A stretch of DNA of 54,991 nt from Desulfurobacterium pacificum (GTDB lineage: Bacteria > Aquificota > Aquificia > Desulfurobacteriales > Desulfurobacteriaceae), in contig NZ_FXUB01000001.1 of NCBI RefSeq assembly GCF_900182835.1, positions 621,954 to 676,944 of the forward strand. The letters are read 5' to 3'. The notes beneath the pieces are model-generated. The model was not told the origin of the DNA. It saw only the letters and a program-made list of their open reading frames with translations, and did no database searches. A program made the position numbers and the translations under genes. Of this stretch, positions 43,058-52,432 are shown piece by piece (the stretch's first letter is position 1; every line of letters starts with the position of its first letter).

Positions 43058-46000
43058 ATGGCGATTGTTAGCGATTTGGAGAAGAGACTACAAGAAAAAC
43101 TAAGGGAACTTTTTCAATTTGAATCTGAGGATTTAGACTTCGGCATTTACAAGATGATGAACTACAAGAGAAAACAAATTGAACAGTTTATAGAAAAAGA
43201 CCTCATTGGCGAAATACAGAAACAATTAAACGTATTGAGTAAAGAAGAAAAGGAAAGAATCAGGAAAGAACTTGAAAGAATAGAACAAAAAATAAAAGAA
43301 GTATTTGGAGAGAATGCCTTTGAAGATGGAGACCTAAAGGAAGGATTTAGAGACACTCCTTTAGGTAGGGAGTATTACGAGAAAAAGAAAGCGCTTGAAC
43401 AGATTAATATTTCTGAAGATTTAGAGAGGGAAATTTATAACCACTTAATTAACTTCTTTTCAAGGTATTACGACAATGGAGACTTTATAAGCAAGAGAAG
43501 ATACGGCAAAAAGGAGAAATACTGCATTCCTTACAACGGAGAGGAAGTTTACTTTTACTGGGTAAACAAAGATCAGTACTACATTAAGACTACTGAATAC
43601 TTTAGGAAATACACTTTTTGGGATAAGCAAAAAAGAATAAAGGTAAACTTCAGGGTAGTGGAAGCAGAAGAAGAAAAAGGAAACGTTAAGTCGCAGGAGA
43701 AAAAATTTTTCGTTTTGAGTAAGAAAGTTTTTGATTTTGATAAGAAGAAAAACGAATTAAACATTTATTTTGAATATAGGGCAGTAAGCAAAGAAGAAGC
43801 TTTGAAGAATGGTTGGGGGGACAAAGAAGGAAAAGGAGTAAAACAGGAAAAAATCAATGCTTCAATAATAGAAATATTAGAGAAAAAAATACCGCAGAAT
43901 AGCCCTGCAAGGCTCATTTTTGAAAAAGATGGAGAGAAAACACTTATTGAAAAGCATCTTAACCGATATACCAAAAGGAATACTACCGATTATTTCATTC
44001 ACAAAGACTTAAAAGGCTTCCTGGAAAGAGAATTAGACTTTTACATAAAGAACGAATTTCTCCAGTTAGATGATTTAGACGTATTAGAAAAGAGTGGTTA
44101 CTTTGACAAGCTGAGAGTTTACCTTATTGCAGTTAGAGTGTTCAGGAACGTTGCCTTAAAGATTATTGAGTTTCTTGCACAGATTGAAAACTTCCAGAAA
44201 AAACTCTGGGAAAAGAAGAAATTTGTCATTGATACGCATTACGTTATAACCTTAGATAAGATTAAGGAGTATGCGGGAGAGGAGTTTTTAGAGAGTATCC
44301 TGGATGAAATCCTCAATAATAAAGAACAATTAAAAGAGTGGGAAGAGCTATTTGGAATTAAAGTTAAAAGCAAAAAAGGATTAAAGAAGGGTAAAGAATG
44401 GAAGAAATTACCCATAGATACCAGATACTTTAATGAAGAGTTTAAATGGAAGTTATTGGTTGCCTTAACAGAAAAGAATAACTTAGATGAGATTTTGGAT
44501 GGAGTTTTAATTAAGTCAGAAAATTGGCAGGCTTTGAATTTGCTTTTGAATAAATACTATGAAAAGGTGCAAACGATTTATATTGATCCGCCTTATAATG
44601 CAAAATCATCTGAAATTTTATATAAAAATACGTTCAAGCATTCCTCGTGGCTTTCCTTAATGGAAAATAGGCTTTCTCTAGGAAAAGAATTTTTGAGAAG
44701 TAAAGATGGCGTTTTTATTATAGCTATTGATGAAAATGAGCAAGAAAGATTAGGATTACTATTAGATAATATATTTCCAAAGTATAAGAAGACTATGGTA
44801 TGCGTGGTTCATAACAGAAGGGGAATACAAGGGGAAAATTTTAGGTACACAAATGAATTTGCGTATTTTATTTATCCAGAAGGAAAAGGGATTATAAAGA
44901 AAACAAAAATTCCAGAAGAAGAATGGGAGTTTTCTAATCTGAGAAATTGGGGAGGAGAATCGGAAAGAAAGTTTGGGAAGAATAGTTTTTATCCAATTTA
45001 TGTGGATGCAAAAACTTTAGAGATAATAGATGTAGGATATCCAGAAGAAGATACATTTCACCCAGAAAAACAAACTTTGGTAGTTAAAAAGGACGGAAAA
45101 GAAATTTATAAAGTCTATCCTATAGATAAAACAGGTATAGAAAGGAAATGGAGATTTGCTCGTGAAACGTTAATGAATTTTATAAAAAAATATCCTAATG
45201 CTATTAGAGTTAAAAAGAAAGGTGACCGTATAGAAATTGAAGTAGCTCAAGTTTTAGAACGTCCGTCAACATGTTGGTATTTAAAAAAGTATGATGCGAG
45301 CGTTTACGGAACACAAGAAATAACTAATCTCTTCAAAAAGAAGATTTTTGATTTTCCTAAATCTGTTTGGACGGTTTTTGATAGTATCAAAATTTCATCC
45401 AATTATGATTCTTTGGTTCTTGACTTCTTTGCAGGTTCTGGAACAACAGCTCACGCAGTTATGAAACTTAACAGTGAAGATGGTGGAAAAAGGAAATTTA
45501 TCCTTGTAGAGATGGCAGATTATTTTGATACTGTCATTATCCCAAGAATTAAAAAAGTGGCATATTCCTTTCATTGGAAGGAAGGAAAACCGCAAGATAC
45601 AGACGGAATTGGTGTTTTCTTCAAATACCACACCTTAGAACAATACGAAGATGCATTGGAAAACGTTGAATTCGAGCAGCAAAGCGAAAAACAACAAAAA
45701 CTTCTATTAGAACTTCCCGATTACTTTGTCAAATACATGCTTGAATGGGAAACCAAAAACAGCAGTACTTTCCTTAACGTTGAAAAATTGAAAGACCCGT
45801 TTAACTACAAGCTGAGAATCATAGAAAACTATCAGCAGAAAACCGTTAACGTTGATTTGATTGAGACGTTCAATTACTTGCTTGGCTTAAACGTAAGCAG
45901 ATACAAGGTTTTAGATGAAAATGGCAGGAAATACGTTTTTGTCTTTGGAGAAAAAGAAGGAAAGAAAATAGCCGTTGTTTGGAGAAGTCTTGAAAACATT

Positions 46001-46147
46001 AACTTTGAAGAAGATAGAAAAATCATTGAAAGAGAAATGGAAAACTTTAAACCCGACATCGTTTACGTTAACGGCGATTCTATGGTTAAGGGATTCACGG
46101 CAATTGAACCTGTTTTCAAAACGTTGATGTTTGAGAAGGTGGAGTGA
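43058..46147 (+). CDS. mod: type III restriction-modification DNA methyltransferase (Mod)
   Basis: An adenine-specific beta-class methyltransferase of 1029 residues. IDPPYNAKSSEILY has motif IV DPPY at 510-513, and DFFAGSGTTAHAVMKLN is motif I at 789-805 (FAGSG after DPPY gives the beta order). The target recognition part lies between, about 560-780. The first 500 residues are unusually long for Mod and show repeated Lys/Glu-rich helices plus possible DNA-binding strands. GAGGGTAGCT precedes the ATG. It is followed after 1 nt by res. Confidence 0.88.
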   Translation: MAIVSDLEKRLQEKLRELFQFESEDLDFGIYKMMNYKRKQIEQFIEKDLIGEIQKQLNVLSKEEKERIRKELERIEQKIKEVFGENAFEDGDLKEGFRDTPLGREYYEKKKALEQINISEDLEREIYNHLINFFSRYYDNGDFISKRRYGKKEKYCIPYNGEEVYFYWVNKDQYYIKTTEYFRKYTFWDKQKRIKVNFRVVEAEEEKGNVKSQEKKFFVLSKKVFDFDKKKNELNIYFEYRAVSKEEALKNGWGDKEGKGVKQEKINASIIEILEKKIPQNSPARLIFEKDGEKTLIEKHLNRYTKRNTTDYFIHKDLKGFLERELDFYIKNEFLQLDDLDVLEKSGYFDKLRVYLIAVRVFRNVALKIIEFLAQIENFQKKLWEKKKFVIDTHYVITLDKIKEYAGEEFLESILDEILNNKEQLKEWEELFGIKVKSKKGLKKGKEWKKLPIDTRYFNEEFKWKLLVALTEKNNLDEILDGVLIKSENWQALNLLLNKYYEKVQTIYIDPPYNAKSSEILYKNTFKHSSWLSLMENRLSLGKEFLRSKDGVFIIAIDENEQERLGLLLDNIFPKYKKTMVCVVHNRRGIQGENFRYTNEFAYFIYPEGKGIIKKTKIPEEEWEFSNLRNWGGESERKFGKNSFYPIYVDAKTLEIIDVGYPEEDTFHPEKQTLVVKKDGKEIYKVYPIDKTGIERKWRFARETLMNFIKKYPNAIRVKKKGDRIEIEVAQVLERPSTCWYLKKYDASVYGTQEITNLFKKKIFDFPKSVWTVFDSIKISSNYDSLVLDFFAGSGTTAHAVMKLNSEDGGKRKFILVEMADYFDTVIIPRIKKVAYSFHWKEGKPQDTDGIGVFFKYHTLEQYEDALENVEFEQQSEKQQKLLLELPDYFVKYMLEWETKNSSTFLNVEKLKDPFNYKLRIIENYQQKTVNVDLIETFNYLLGLNVSRYKVLDENGRKYVFVFGEKEGKKIAVVWRSLENINFEEDRKIIEREMENFKPDIVYVNGDSMVKGFTAIEPVFKTLMFEKVE

Positions 46148-46148
46148 G

Positions 46149-49100
46149 ATGGAACTTGAAAAGCACTTAGTATTAAATAAATACTTTCTCAATCTTTTCG
46201 GCTTAAATGATTTTGACGAACTGAGGGGAAAATTAAGGGATGTACAGGAAGGTTACGACTCTGACGGAAGGAGTCACTTTGTAAATGTCCTGAAAGGTTT
46301 AAGACCTGACTGGGAAGCTGAGCTTTTAAGATATGACAGCAATATAAAAACATATGTTGAGCGGTTAAAACGCAATAGGATGCAGCCCAAATTCAATCTC
46401 AAGTACTTCCAATATTTAGCTATTCTATTTACAGAAATTTTCCTGGAGAAGTGTTTTGATAACAAAAGTGGCTTTCTGAATGAGTTGAACGAATTCCTTC
46501 AAAAATTCAATCAAGCAAATAAAACAAAGATAGAACCGTTCACGGAAGAGGAATTCAAGAAACTTGCCTTTTGGATGGCAACAGGAAGCGGGAAAACCCT
46601 TGTAATGCACGTGAACTACTGGCAAATCCGCAAGTATTTTGATGAGTGGGACAACATTATCTTGATAACTCCCAACGAAGGATTATCAAAACAGCACTTT
46701 GAAGAGATGAAATTAAGCGGTATTCCCTGCAAACTTTACGATGGCAACCTTGATAGCTTAAAAACAAAAGACGGGGAAGTTTTAATCATAGATGTTCACA
46801 AGCTGACTAAAGAGAAAAAAGGAGAAGGCGTAAGAGTTGACGTGTCTTACTTTGACGGCAAAAACCTTGTATTCATAGATGAAGGGCACAAAGGTCAGAA
46901 ATCTGAGGAACAAAAATGGAAAAAACTGAGAGAAGAAATAGCAAGGAACGGTTTTTTGTTTGAATACTCAGCCACTTTTGGACAGATTATCGGAAAAAAT
47001 GAGGACTTGCTTGACGAGTATGCTAAAGCAATAATTTTTGACTATTCCTACAAGTACTTCTATACTGACGGTTACGGTAAAGATTTTCACATTTACAACT
47101 TAAAGGCACAGGAAAAAAAAGAAAAGAAGAAAAAAAAGAAAAATGGAAAGGAAATTGAAGTAGAAGAAATAGTCAAGTACTATCCTGAAGAGCAGGTAGA
47201 TTTACTGTTAGTGGCAAACTTACTGTCTTTTTATGAACAGTTAACTATTTTTGAAAACTACTATGAAGAATTAAGAGAATATAACATAGAAAAGCCGTTA
47301 TGGATTTTTGTTGGAAGTAAGGTTACAGGTTCTGGTTTAAATTCTGACGTTGTGAAAATACTGCGTTTCTTAGATAAAGTTCTCAAGGATGAAGACTTTT
47401 TAAAAGAAAAAGTAAAAAAGATATTAGACGGCAAATCAGGACTGATAGATAAAGAGGGTAACGATATTTTTAGAGGAAAATTTGAATACATAAGAGAGTT
47501 TGACCCTGAAACTATTGTTAGCGATATATATCAAAAAGTTTTTAACGGTAGAGGCAATCTTTCCCTTTATGAGATAAAGAATGCCGATGGAGAAATCGGG
47601 TTAAAAACTTCTACAGGAGAAAAGTATTTTGGCGTTATCAATATTGGGAACGTTAGAGATTTAAAAAAATTGATAAAGGATTACGACATAGAAGTGGAAG
47701 AAGACCACATGAGTCAGTCTTTATTTTCTGACATAAAAAGCAGTAATTCTCCCTTAAATATTTTGATCGGCTCAAAGAAGTTTGTAGAAGGATGGGATAC
47801 TTGGAGAGTATCCGTTATGGGATTGATAAATATGGGGAAGGGGGAAGGCCCTCAGATAATTCAGCTTTTCGGCAGAGGAGTGAGATTAAAAGGTAAGGAT
47901 TATTCCCTAAAGAGGGAGGAAAATCCCGATTATAAAGTAAAAGTTTTACAAACACTTCTTGTTTTTGGTTTGAATGCGGATTATATGGATGCATTCTTGA
48001 AGGCAATAGAACAGGAAGAAGTTAATTATGAAGAGATTGAAATTCCTATAACGTTTAATCGGGTGAAAAAGTGGGAAAAGAAGATTCATACCATTAAAGT
48101 TAATGATAATTTTGATTTCTTGAAATACAAGTTAGAGCTTGAAAATGATGATGGTATTTTAAGTAAAGTGAAATTGGATTTAAGACCTAAAATAACGCTG
48201 GCACGTGGTTTGAATGTAGAAAGTGTGGATTCAAAAGTAGATGAGCCTGTAAAGATTCCGGAAGAGTATTTTGATTTAATAGATTGGCAATATATTTATT
48301 CAGAACTTATGGACTATAAGTTGTCAAGCGGTTTCTATAATCTTGTTATAAAAACAGAGGTTGTGAAGGATATTGCAAAGAGCCAGAGGTACGAAGTATT
48401 CTTGCTTGAAGATGAGGATTTTGGAATTGAGAGTGGAAATCGTTTGAAGATTAAGAGTTTTAAAGGAATTAGAAAGTTTCAGGATATTATTCTGTTAGTT
48501 CTGAAAGACTACATTTCTAAGTTTTATAGAACGAAATTTAAACAGGAAAGTATGAATCATTTGGAGGTGGAGGCGTTAACTATTGATGACCATCCTCATA
48601 TGTATCCTGAGGATAGAAGAATAATAGTTAAGGTTCCTAGGGATTTAATAGATGACATTAAAGATATCTTAGAGCAGCTAAGAAATTATGAACCAGATAT
48701 CTGCGAAATCCCGGAAAAATGGAAAAAGTGGGATTCTTTTATTGTACATTTTGATAAGCATTTATATACGCCATTAATAGTTTATGAGAAAAATAAAAAA
48801 AGAATTACTTCGTTTCCTGTTAAGTTAAATGAGGGAGAAACAGAGTTTGTTAGAGATTTAAAAGCTTACTTCGAGAGATATTCCGAAGAATTTGAAGGCA
48901 AAGATATTTTCTTGTTAAGGAATCTTTCAAAAAGGGGAATAGGGTTTTTTGTTGGTATTGCAGGTTTCTATCCTGATTTTATCCTATGGGTAAAAGAAGA
49001 AGACAAAGAAAGAATGATTTTTATTGATCCTAAAGGGATAAGGAATATTAAGGGCTTTCACGATGAAAAGGTTCAGTTTTGTGTTTCTTACATAAAGGAA

Positions 49101-49310
49101 ATTGAAGAAAACGTAAAGAAGAAAGCAGGTATAGAATTGAAGCTAGATGCATTTTTACTCTCTGTTACTCCATACGAAAAAGTAAAAGACAATTTTGGTA
49201 GTAAAGTTTCAAAGGAAGATTTTGAAAGGCACAAAATTTTGTTTCTAAGAGATGAAGAAAATTATTTAGAAAAGCTTTTTAGGCAAATTTTTGCCGAATG
49301 TTTGGAATGA
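46149..49310 (+). CDS. res: type III restriction-modification helicase-nuclease (Res)
   Basis: Res (1053 residues) translocates or signals along DNA and cuts when two Mod sites face each other. SF2 motifs are ATGSGKT (144-150), DEGH (244-247, in place of DEAD/DEAH), EYSATF (SAT) and the C-terminal FVEGWDTWRV ... IIQLFGRGVRL (about 575). The nuclease is at about 941-962: GFYPDFILW ... FIDPKG (PD-x-D-x-K type). ATG 46149 follows GGTGGAGTG. Two A8 runs at 47113-47120 and 47130-47137 encode a Lys-rich linker. Confidence 0.9.
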   Translation: MELEKHLVLNKYFLNLFGLNDFDELRGKLRDVQEGYDSDGRSHFVNVLKGLRPDWEAELLRYDSNIKTYVERLKRNRMQPKFNLKYFQYLAILFTEIFLEKCFDNKSGFLNELNEFLQKFNQANKTKIEPFTEEEFKKLAFWMATGSGKTLVMHVNYWQIRKYFDEWDNIILITPNEGLSKQHFEEMKLSGIPCKLYDGNLDSLKTKDGEVLIIDVHKLTKEKKGEGVRVDVSYFDGKNLVFIDEGHKGQKSEEQKWKKLREEIARNGFLFEYSATFGQIIGKNEDLLDEYAKAIIFDYSYKYFYTDGYGKDFHIYNLKAQEKKEKKKKKKNGKEIEVEEIVKYYPEEQVDLLLVANLLSFYEQLTIFENYYEELREYNIEKPLWIFVGSKVTGSGLNSDVVKILRFLDKVLKDEDFLKEKVKKILDGKSGLIDKEGNDIFRGKFEYIREFDPETIVSDIYQKVFNGRGNLSLYEIKNADGEIGLKTSTGEKYFGVINIGNVRDLKKLIKDYDIEVEEDHMSQSLFSDIKSSNSPLNILIGSKKFVEGWDTWRVSVMGLINMGKGEGPQIIQLFGRGVRLKGKDYSLKREENPDYKVKVLQTLLVFGLNADYMDAFLKAIEQEEVNYEEIEIPITFNRVKKWEKKIHTIKVNDNFDFLKYKLELENDDGILSKVKLDLRPKITLARGLNVESVDSKVDEPVKIPEEYFDLIDWQYIYSELMDYKLSSGFYNLVIKTEVVKDIAKSQRYEVFLLEDEDFGIESGNRLKIKSFKGIRKFQDIILLVLKDYISKFYRTKFKQESMNHLEVEALTIDDHPHMYPEDRRIIVKVPRDLIDDIKDILEQLRNYEPDICEIPEKWKKWDSFIVHFDKHLYTPLIVYEKNKKRITSFPVKLNEGETEFVRDLKAYFERYSEEFEGKDIFLLRNLSKRGIGFFVGIAGFYPDFILWVKEEDKERMIFIDPKGIRNIKGFHDEKVQFCVSYIKEIEENVKKKAGIELKLDAFLLSVTPYEKVKDNFGSKVSKEDFERHKILFLRDEENYLEKLFRQIFAECLE

Positions 49311-49382
49311 GGTTGTTCAGAGCGATGTAACTCTTATAGTGTATACCTTCTGAATCCTGAAAAGTTTAAGCTCAATTTTTGG

Positions 49383-49413
49383 ACCGTTTCCACTGGAAAC
49401 GGTTGTTTTTTCT
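49383..49413 (+). terminator. terminator after res, built from the CGTTTCCANTGGAAACG dyad
   Basis: A 10-bp stem ACCGTTTCCA / TGGAAACGGT with a single-C loop is followed by TGTTTTTT. It lies 73 nt after the res stop. The stem is the third copy of the dyad seen at 38409 and 39081; only this copy has a T-run, so it can act as a terminator. Confidence 0.7.
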
Positions 49414-49477
49414 AAAAAACGACCGTTTAATTGAAATCTTATTTTCTCTCTAATACATAAATTTTGAAGTTCCGCTA

Positions 49478-50674
49478 ATGGATGTTTATCAAGAGAGCCT
49501 TCTCTACAAGTATTCCAAAGGTTATAGGATACTAAGGGGAACTGCTGGTTCAGGGAAAACAGTAGTTCTTGCGGGAAAGGCAGTCCAGGAAAAAGTGATG
49601 AATAAGAACAAAAGAATTCTAATTATCACATTTACTAATTCCCTGGTAGGTGAAATCAAGAGCAGCATAGAAAAAGTTTTAGAAGCAGAAGAGATAGAAG
49701 ATGTTACTGTGAGCGATTTTGAAGTTACTACAATTGACTCTTTAGTTCAAAATCTTGTTTTTCGTTACACAGATAATATTAAGAAAAAGACTAATAGTAA
49801 AAAAGCACGAAGAATCTTGTTTAACTACTTAGAGAGAAATCCAAACTTAATTCCTGATGATGCCAAGTACGATGTCATTTTGTGCGATGAATCACAGGAC
49901 TTTTCTAAGGAACTCTTTTCTGTTGTCAGATCTCTATCTAAGAAAAACAGTTTAATAATTTTTGGAGTAGATGAAACCCAAAGAATATATGACGGGACAG
50001 ATTGGAAATGGATAGACGTAGGTTTTGATGCTCGAGGTAAGGTAACTATCCTAAGGAAAAGCTATCGTAATCCCGGGAAAATTTTTCAATTAGCTATTGA
50101 ATTTTTACGGCAAGATTTACAGTTAATGAAAGAACTAAAAGAGTTAGATGCTGTTGTGTTGGATAAAGGAATAGAATCAATAAGGAAAGATGATGGAGAA
50201 ATAGAATTTTATGAAACTAATAACGAATTTGAAAAGGTAGCTGAAATTGTAGTTGACTTGATAGAAAACGGAACCAATTATGGAGATATATTTATACTTA
50301 CTTCGTTAGAATGTCACGTTAAGTTGTTTTATAGGGCAATTTCATCGAAAGCCCCACACCTTAAGAATAAACTCCATTATTTCTCGTACCATAGTCCTAA
50401 AAAATACAAGTTTGTGCCTGACGATAAGATAGTCATAATGCCTTATAAATCAGCAAAGGGATTAGAAAGACCGGTAGTTATAGTTACAGGAATCGGCAAC
50501 CTGCCTTATGACAGCAGTAGGGAAGTAGCTGAGAAAAGGAGAGATAGGAGAACACTTTATGTGGCTTTAACCCGAGCGCAGAAAAAACTGATTATTACTT
50601 CTTCCAGAGAAAAAGATAACGGTTTTACAGGGGATATGAAAAGTGTTATAGAAAGATTATCTCTGGTAAGATAG
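49478..50674 (+). CDS. compact UvrD/Rep-like SF1 helicase
   Basis: A 398-residue SF1A helicase-like protein. Walker A GTAGSGKTVVLAG is at 21-33, motif II CDESQD at about 136-141, and motif III/IV GVDETQRIYDG. The C-terminal motifs are KSAKGLERPVVIV and YVALTRAQKKLIIT (about 361-374). Much shorter than UvrD (about 700), it lacks the large 1B/2B inserts, similar to defence-linked UvrD-like proteins. It follows the RM pair on the same strand after a terminator, so it is probably separately expressed. Confidence 0.85.
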   Translation: MDVYQESLLYKYSKGYRILRGTAGSGKTVVLAGKAVQEKVMNKNKRILIITFTNSLVGEIKSSIEKVLEAEEIEDVTVSDFEVTTIDSLVQNLVFRYTDNIKKKTNSKKARRILFNYLERNPNLIPDDAKYDVILCDESQDFSKELFSVVRSLSKKNSLIIFGVDETQRIYDGTDWKWIDVGFDARGKVTILRKSYRNPGKIFQLAIEFLRQDLQLMKELKELDAVVLDKGIESIRKDDGEIEFYETNNEFEKVAEIVVDLIENGTNYGDIFILTSLECHVKLFYRAISSKAPHLKNKLHYFSYHSPKKYKFVPDDKIVIMPYKSAKGLERPVVIVTGIGNLPYDSSREVAEKRRDRRTLYVALTRAQKKLIITSSREKDNGFTGDMKSVIERLSLVR

Positions 50675-50818
50675 ATTTGGATCTATCAGGTAACTAATGG
50701 ATATTTGGTGATAGAATAACTGTCTATGTAGAGGAATTTCTTTCAAACAAAGGGAATTATTTAAAGTAGTTATGGCATTGGAATTTGAGGTGACCAGAAA
50801 ATTAATAGGACAGTGAAG

Positions 50819-51292
50819 ATGGAATTCTTGTATAAAATCGATCAGGCTGCAGAGAGAGTATTATCATCTATTTCTGATGAGTTTGTGGAAAAACTAGAAA
50901 AAAGTAAATTGGCACCAGAAGAATGGCAGGAATTTATAGATAATCTTTTACACGAGGTAGAAGAAGAAATAAAAAATGAAATAAGTGTGGAAGTACAAAT
51001 AAGAGGGGAAGCAAGGCAAGTATATCCTTATAATTTCAAAAGTATGAGGAACGAACCTTTTAATAAGAAAAAACCTCTTTGGGAGGTTTTTGAAAGATAC
51101 GTGAAGGGATATTTAAAGATATACATTTCCGGAAAATTAATAGCTGTTGGAGACTACGAGAGCGAGGAAGGTAGGGAAATTAACAAGAAAGCTCTTGTTT
51201 TATATGCTTCGGGAGTTTCGGAAATTTTGCCAATGCTCAAGGAAGATATTAGTGAAGTTTTAGAAGAAGTTACAGGAGAGGTGCTTCCTTAG
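50819..51292 (+). CDS. unknown 157-residue acidic protein
   Basis: Not recognised. The N-terminal helices (AAERVLSSISDEFVEKLEKS, EEWQEFIDNLLHEVEEEIKN) are followed by a beta-rich centre (ISVEVQIRGEARQVYPYNF) and helices to the end. No membrane span. ATG 50819 lies 6 nt after the GTG at 50813; AGGACAGTG is the best ribosome site. It is preceded by 144 bp without a gene in which I see nothing. The end overlaps the convergent 249-residue gene by 23 nt. Confidence 0.62.
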   Translation: MEFLYKIDQAAERVLSSISDEFVEKLEKSKLAPEEWQEFIDNLLHEVEEEIKNEISVEVQIRGEARQVYPYNFKSMRNEPFNKKKPLWEVFERYVKGYLKIYISGKLIAVGDYESEEGREINKKALVLYASGVSEILPMLKEDISEVLEEVTGEVLP

Positions 51293-52019
51293 CGGTTATT
51301 TTAAAGTCATTTAAATTAAACGGTAGGAGAAAAAATTCTTCTTCTTTTTCCCCGTAGAACTCAACGCTCATAGTTCTTTCGCTATATTGAATTATTTTAT
51401 CGCAAATCTCTTGATGTATGATTCTCGGCAGTAATCCTTTGTTTTCTAAATCTTTTATGAGTAACCTTGTTTTTGTCAAATTCTTAGGTTTGATTAAAGA
51501 TACAAAGAACTTAAAGTCTGAGAAAGGCTTAATTACCTGAATCTCAGCATATGATCTTGTTAGGAAATCCAAAACATTATCTTCGTTGTTCAGAAAAATT
51601 TTCTTCCAGAAATCAGTCAACAAGGTTAAAGCTTTTTGTATAAATTGTTTTACAATTATTCGTGATTTCAGCCAAGATTTATTTACTATTTCACAAGTTA
51701 GGGATTTTAGTTCAATATCTTCGCAATTCCACGGTTCTTCTTCATTGCATAATAAATCAAGAAAATCGTCAGGTATTATTTCATAATATCTCGGTTCTAA
51801 AGAACTTTTACTAAAATAGACATACTTAGTTATACTCATAAACTCCTTGCAACTTTTTTCTTTATGTTTAAATGTAAATAATTCTCTGCTGGCTACAACT
51901 TCTTTTATCCTGAGAAGTATCCAGAAATCCAAGTAAAGATAACTCCATTCGGCTGCTTTACCTTTTGCAATGTCTTCTATTGCTTTCAAAGAATCCAGAA
52001 CGAATAGAGCTTTTTCCAT
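51270..52019 (-). CDS. unknown 249-residue protein (operon 245-115-249)
   Basis: Not recognised. It is helical and hydrophobic-basic with no clear membrane span, and about ten possible helices (SWLKSRIIVKQFIQKALTLL, RTMSVEFYGEKEEEFFLLPF). No signal peptide. It starts 12 nt after the 115-residue gene on the same strand, so it belongs to that operon. The base composition is AT-rich like the rest of the island core. It converges on the 157-residue gene. Confidence 0.62.
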   Translation of the reverse strand: MEKALFVLDSLKAIEDIAKGKAAEWSYLYLDFWILLRIKEVVASRELFTFKHKEKSCKEFMSITKYVYFSKSSLEPRYYEIIPDDFLDLLCNEEEPWNCEDIELKSLTCEIVNKSWLKSRIIVKQFIQKALTLLTDFWKKIFLNNEDNVLDFLTRSYAEIQVIKPFSDFKFFVSLIKPKNLTKTRLLIKDLENKGLLPRIIHQEICDKIIQYSERTMSVEFYGEKEEEFFLLPFNLNDFKITAKEAPLL

Positions 52020-52031
52020 TTTTTTACTATC

Positions 52032-52379
52032 TTACAAATATGTTTCTATTGCCTTGATGAAATGTTTTCTAAACAGTTCGTATTCCCTTTTTATGGGTTT
52101 CAGCTCGTTAAGTTCAGCTCCTCCTGTAGATGCTTTGTATAACCTTGCTATTCCAGGTCTGCTGTAAGAATAGTACCTATTAATTACTCTATGAAATTCT
52201 TCAACCAAGCCTTTTAGTTCCTCTTTTGAAATTTTTCTTCCTCTTGGGATAGTATCAGATAAAAATTTAAAAAAGGCAGTAACCATTCTATTTGTTTGTG
52301 TTTTTTCTAAAGGATCGTCAAAATTTACCAAGGAGTAAATCTTCCACGCTTCTCTGATATCTGTTTTTGTGTACTTCAT
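52032..52379 (-). CDS. unknown 115-residue protein
   Basis: Not recognised. It is helical and strongly basic, with tyrosine-rich parts (FHRVINRYYSYSRPGIARLY) and helices around FFKFLSDTIPRGRKISKEEL. This could be a small RNA- or DNA-binding protein, but no motif says so. GGGAGGCAAAA before the ATG is a good ribosome site. It lies 12 nt before the 249-residue gene and 53 nt after the 233-residue gene. Confidence 0.65.
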   Translation of the reverse strand: MKYTKTDIREAWKIYSLVNFDDPLEKTQTNRMVTAFFKFLSDTIPRGRKISKEELKGLVEEFHRVINRYYSYSRPGIARLYKASTGGAELNELKPIKREYELFRKHFIKAIETYL

Positions 52380-52432
52380 TTTTGCCTCCCAGCCCTGGAA
52401 ACAATATATATAATAAAAACTACACTTTTGAG

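Noticed and set aside
43815-43820. G6 run in mod as a phase-variation tract
   Set aside because: Six G is short for slippage and there is no sign of broken frames nearby.
50675-50812. Possible small gene or remnant between the SF1 helicase and the 157-residue gene
   Set aside because: Only very short frames without ribosome sites are present.
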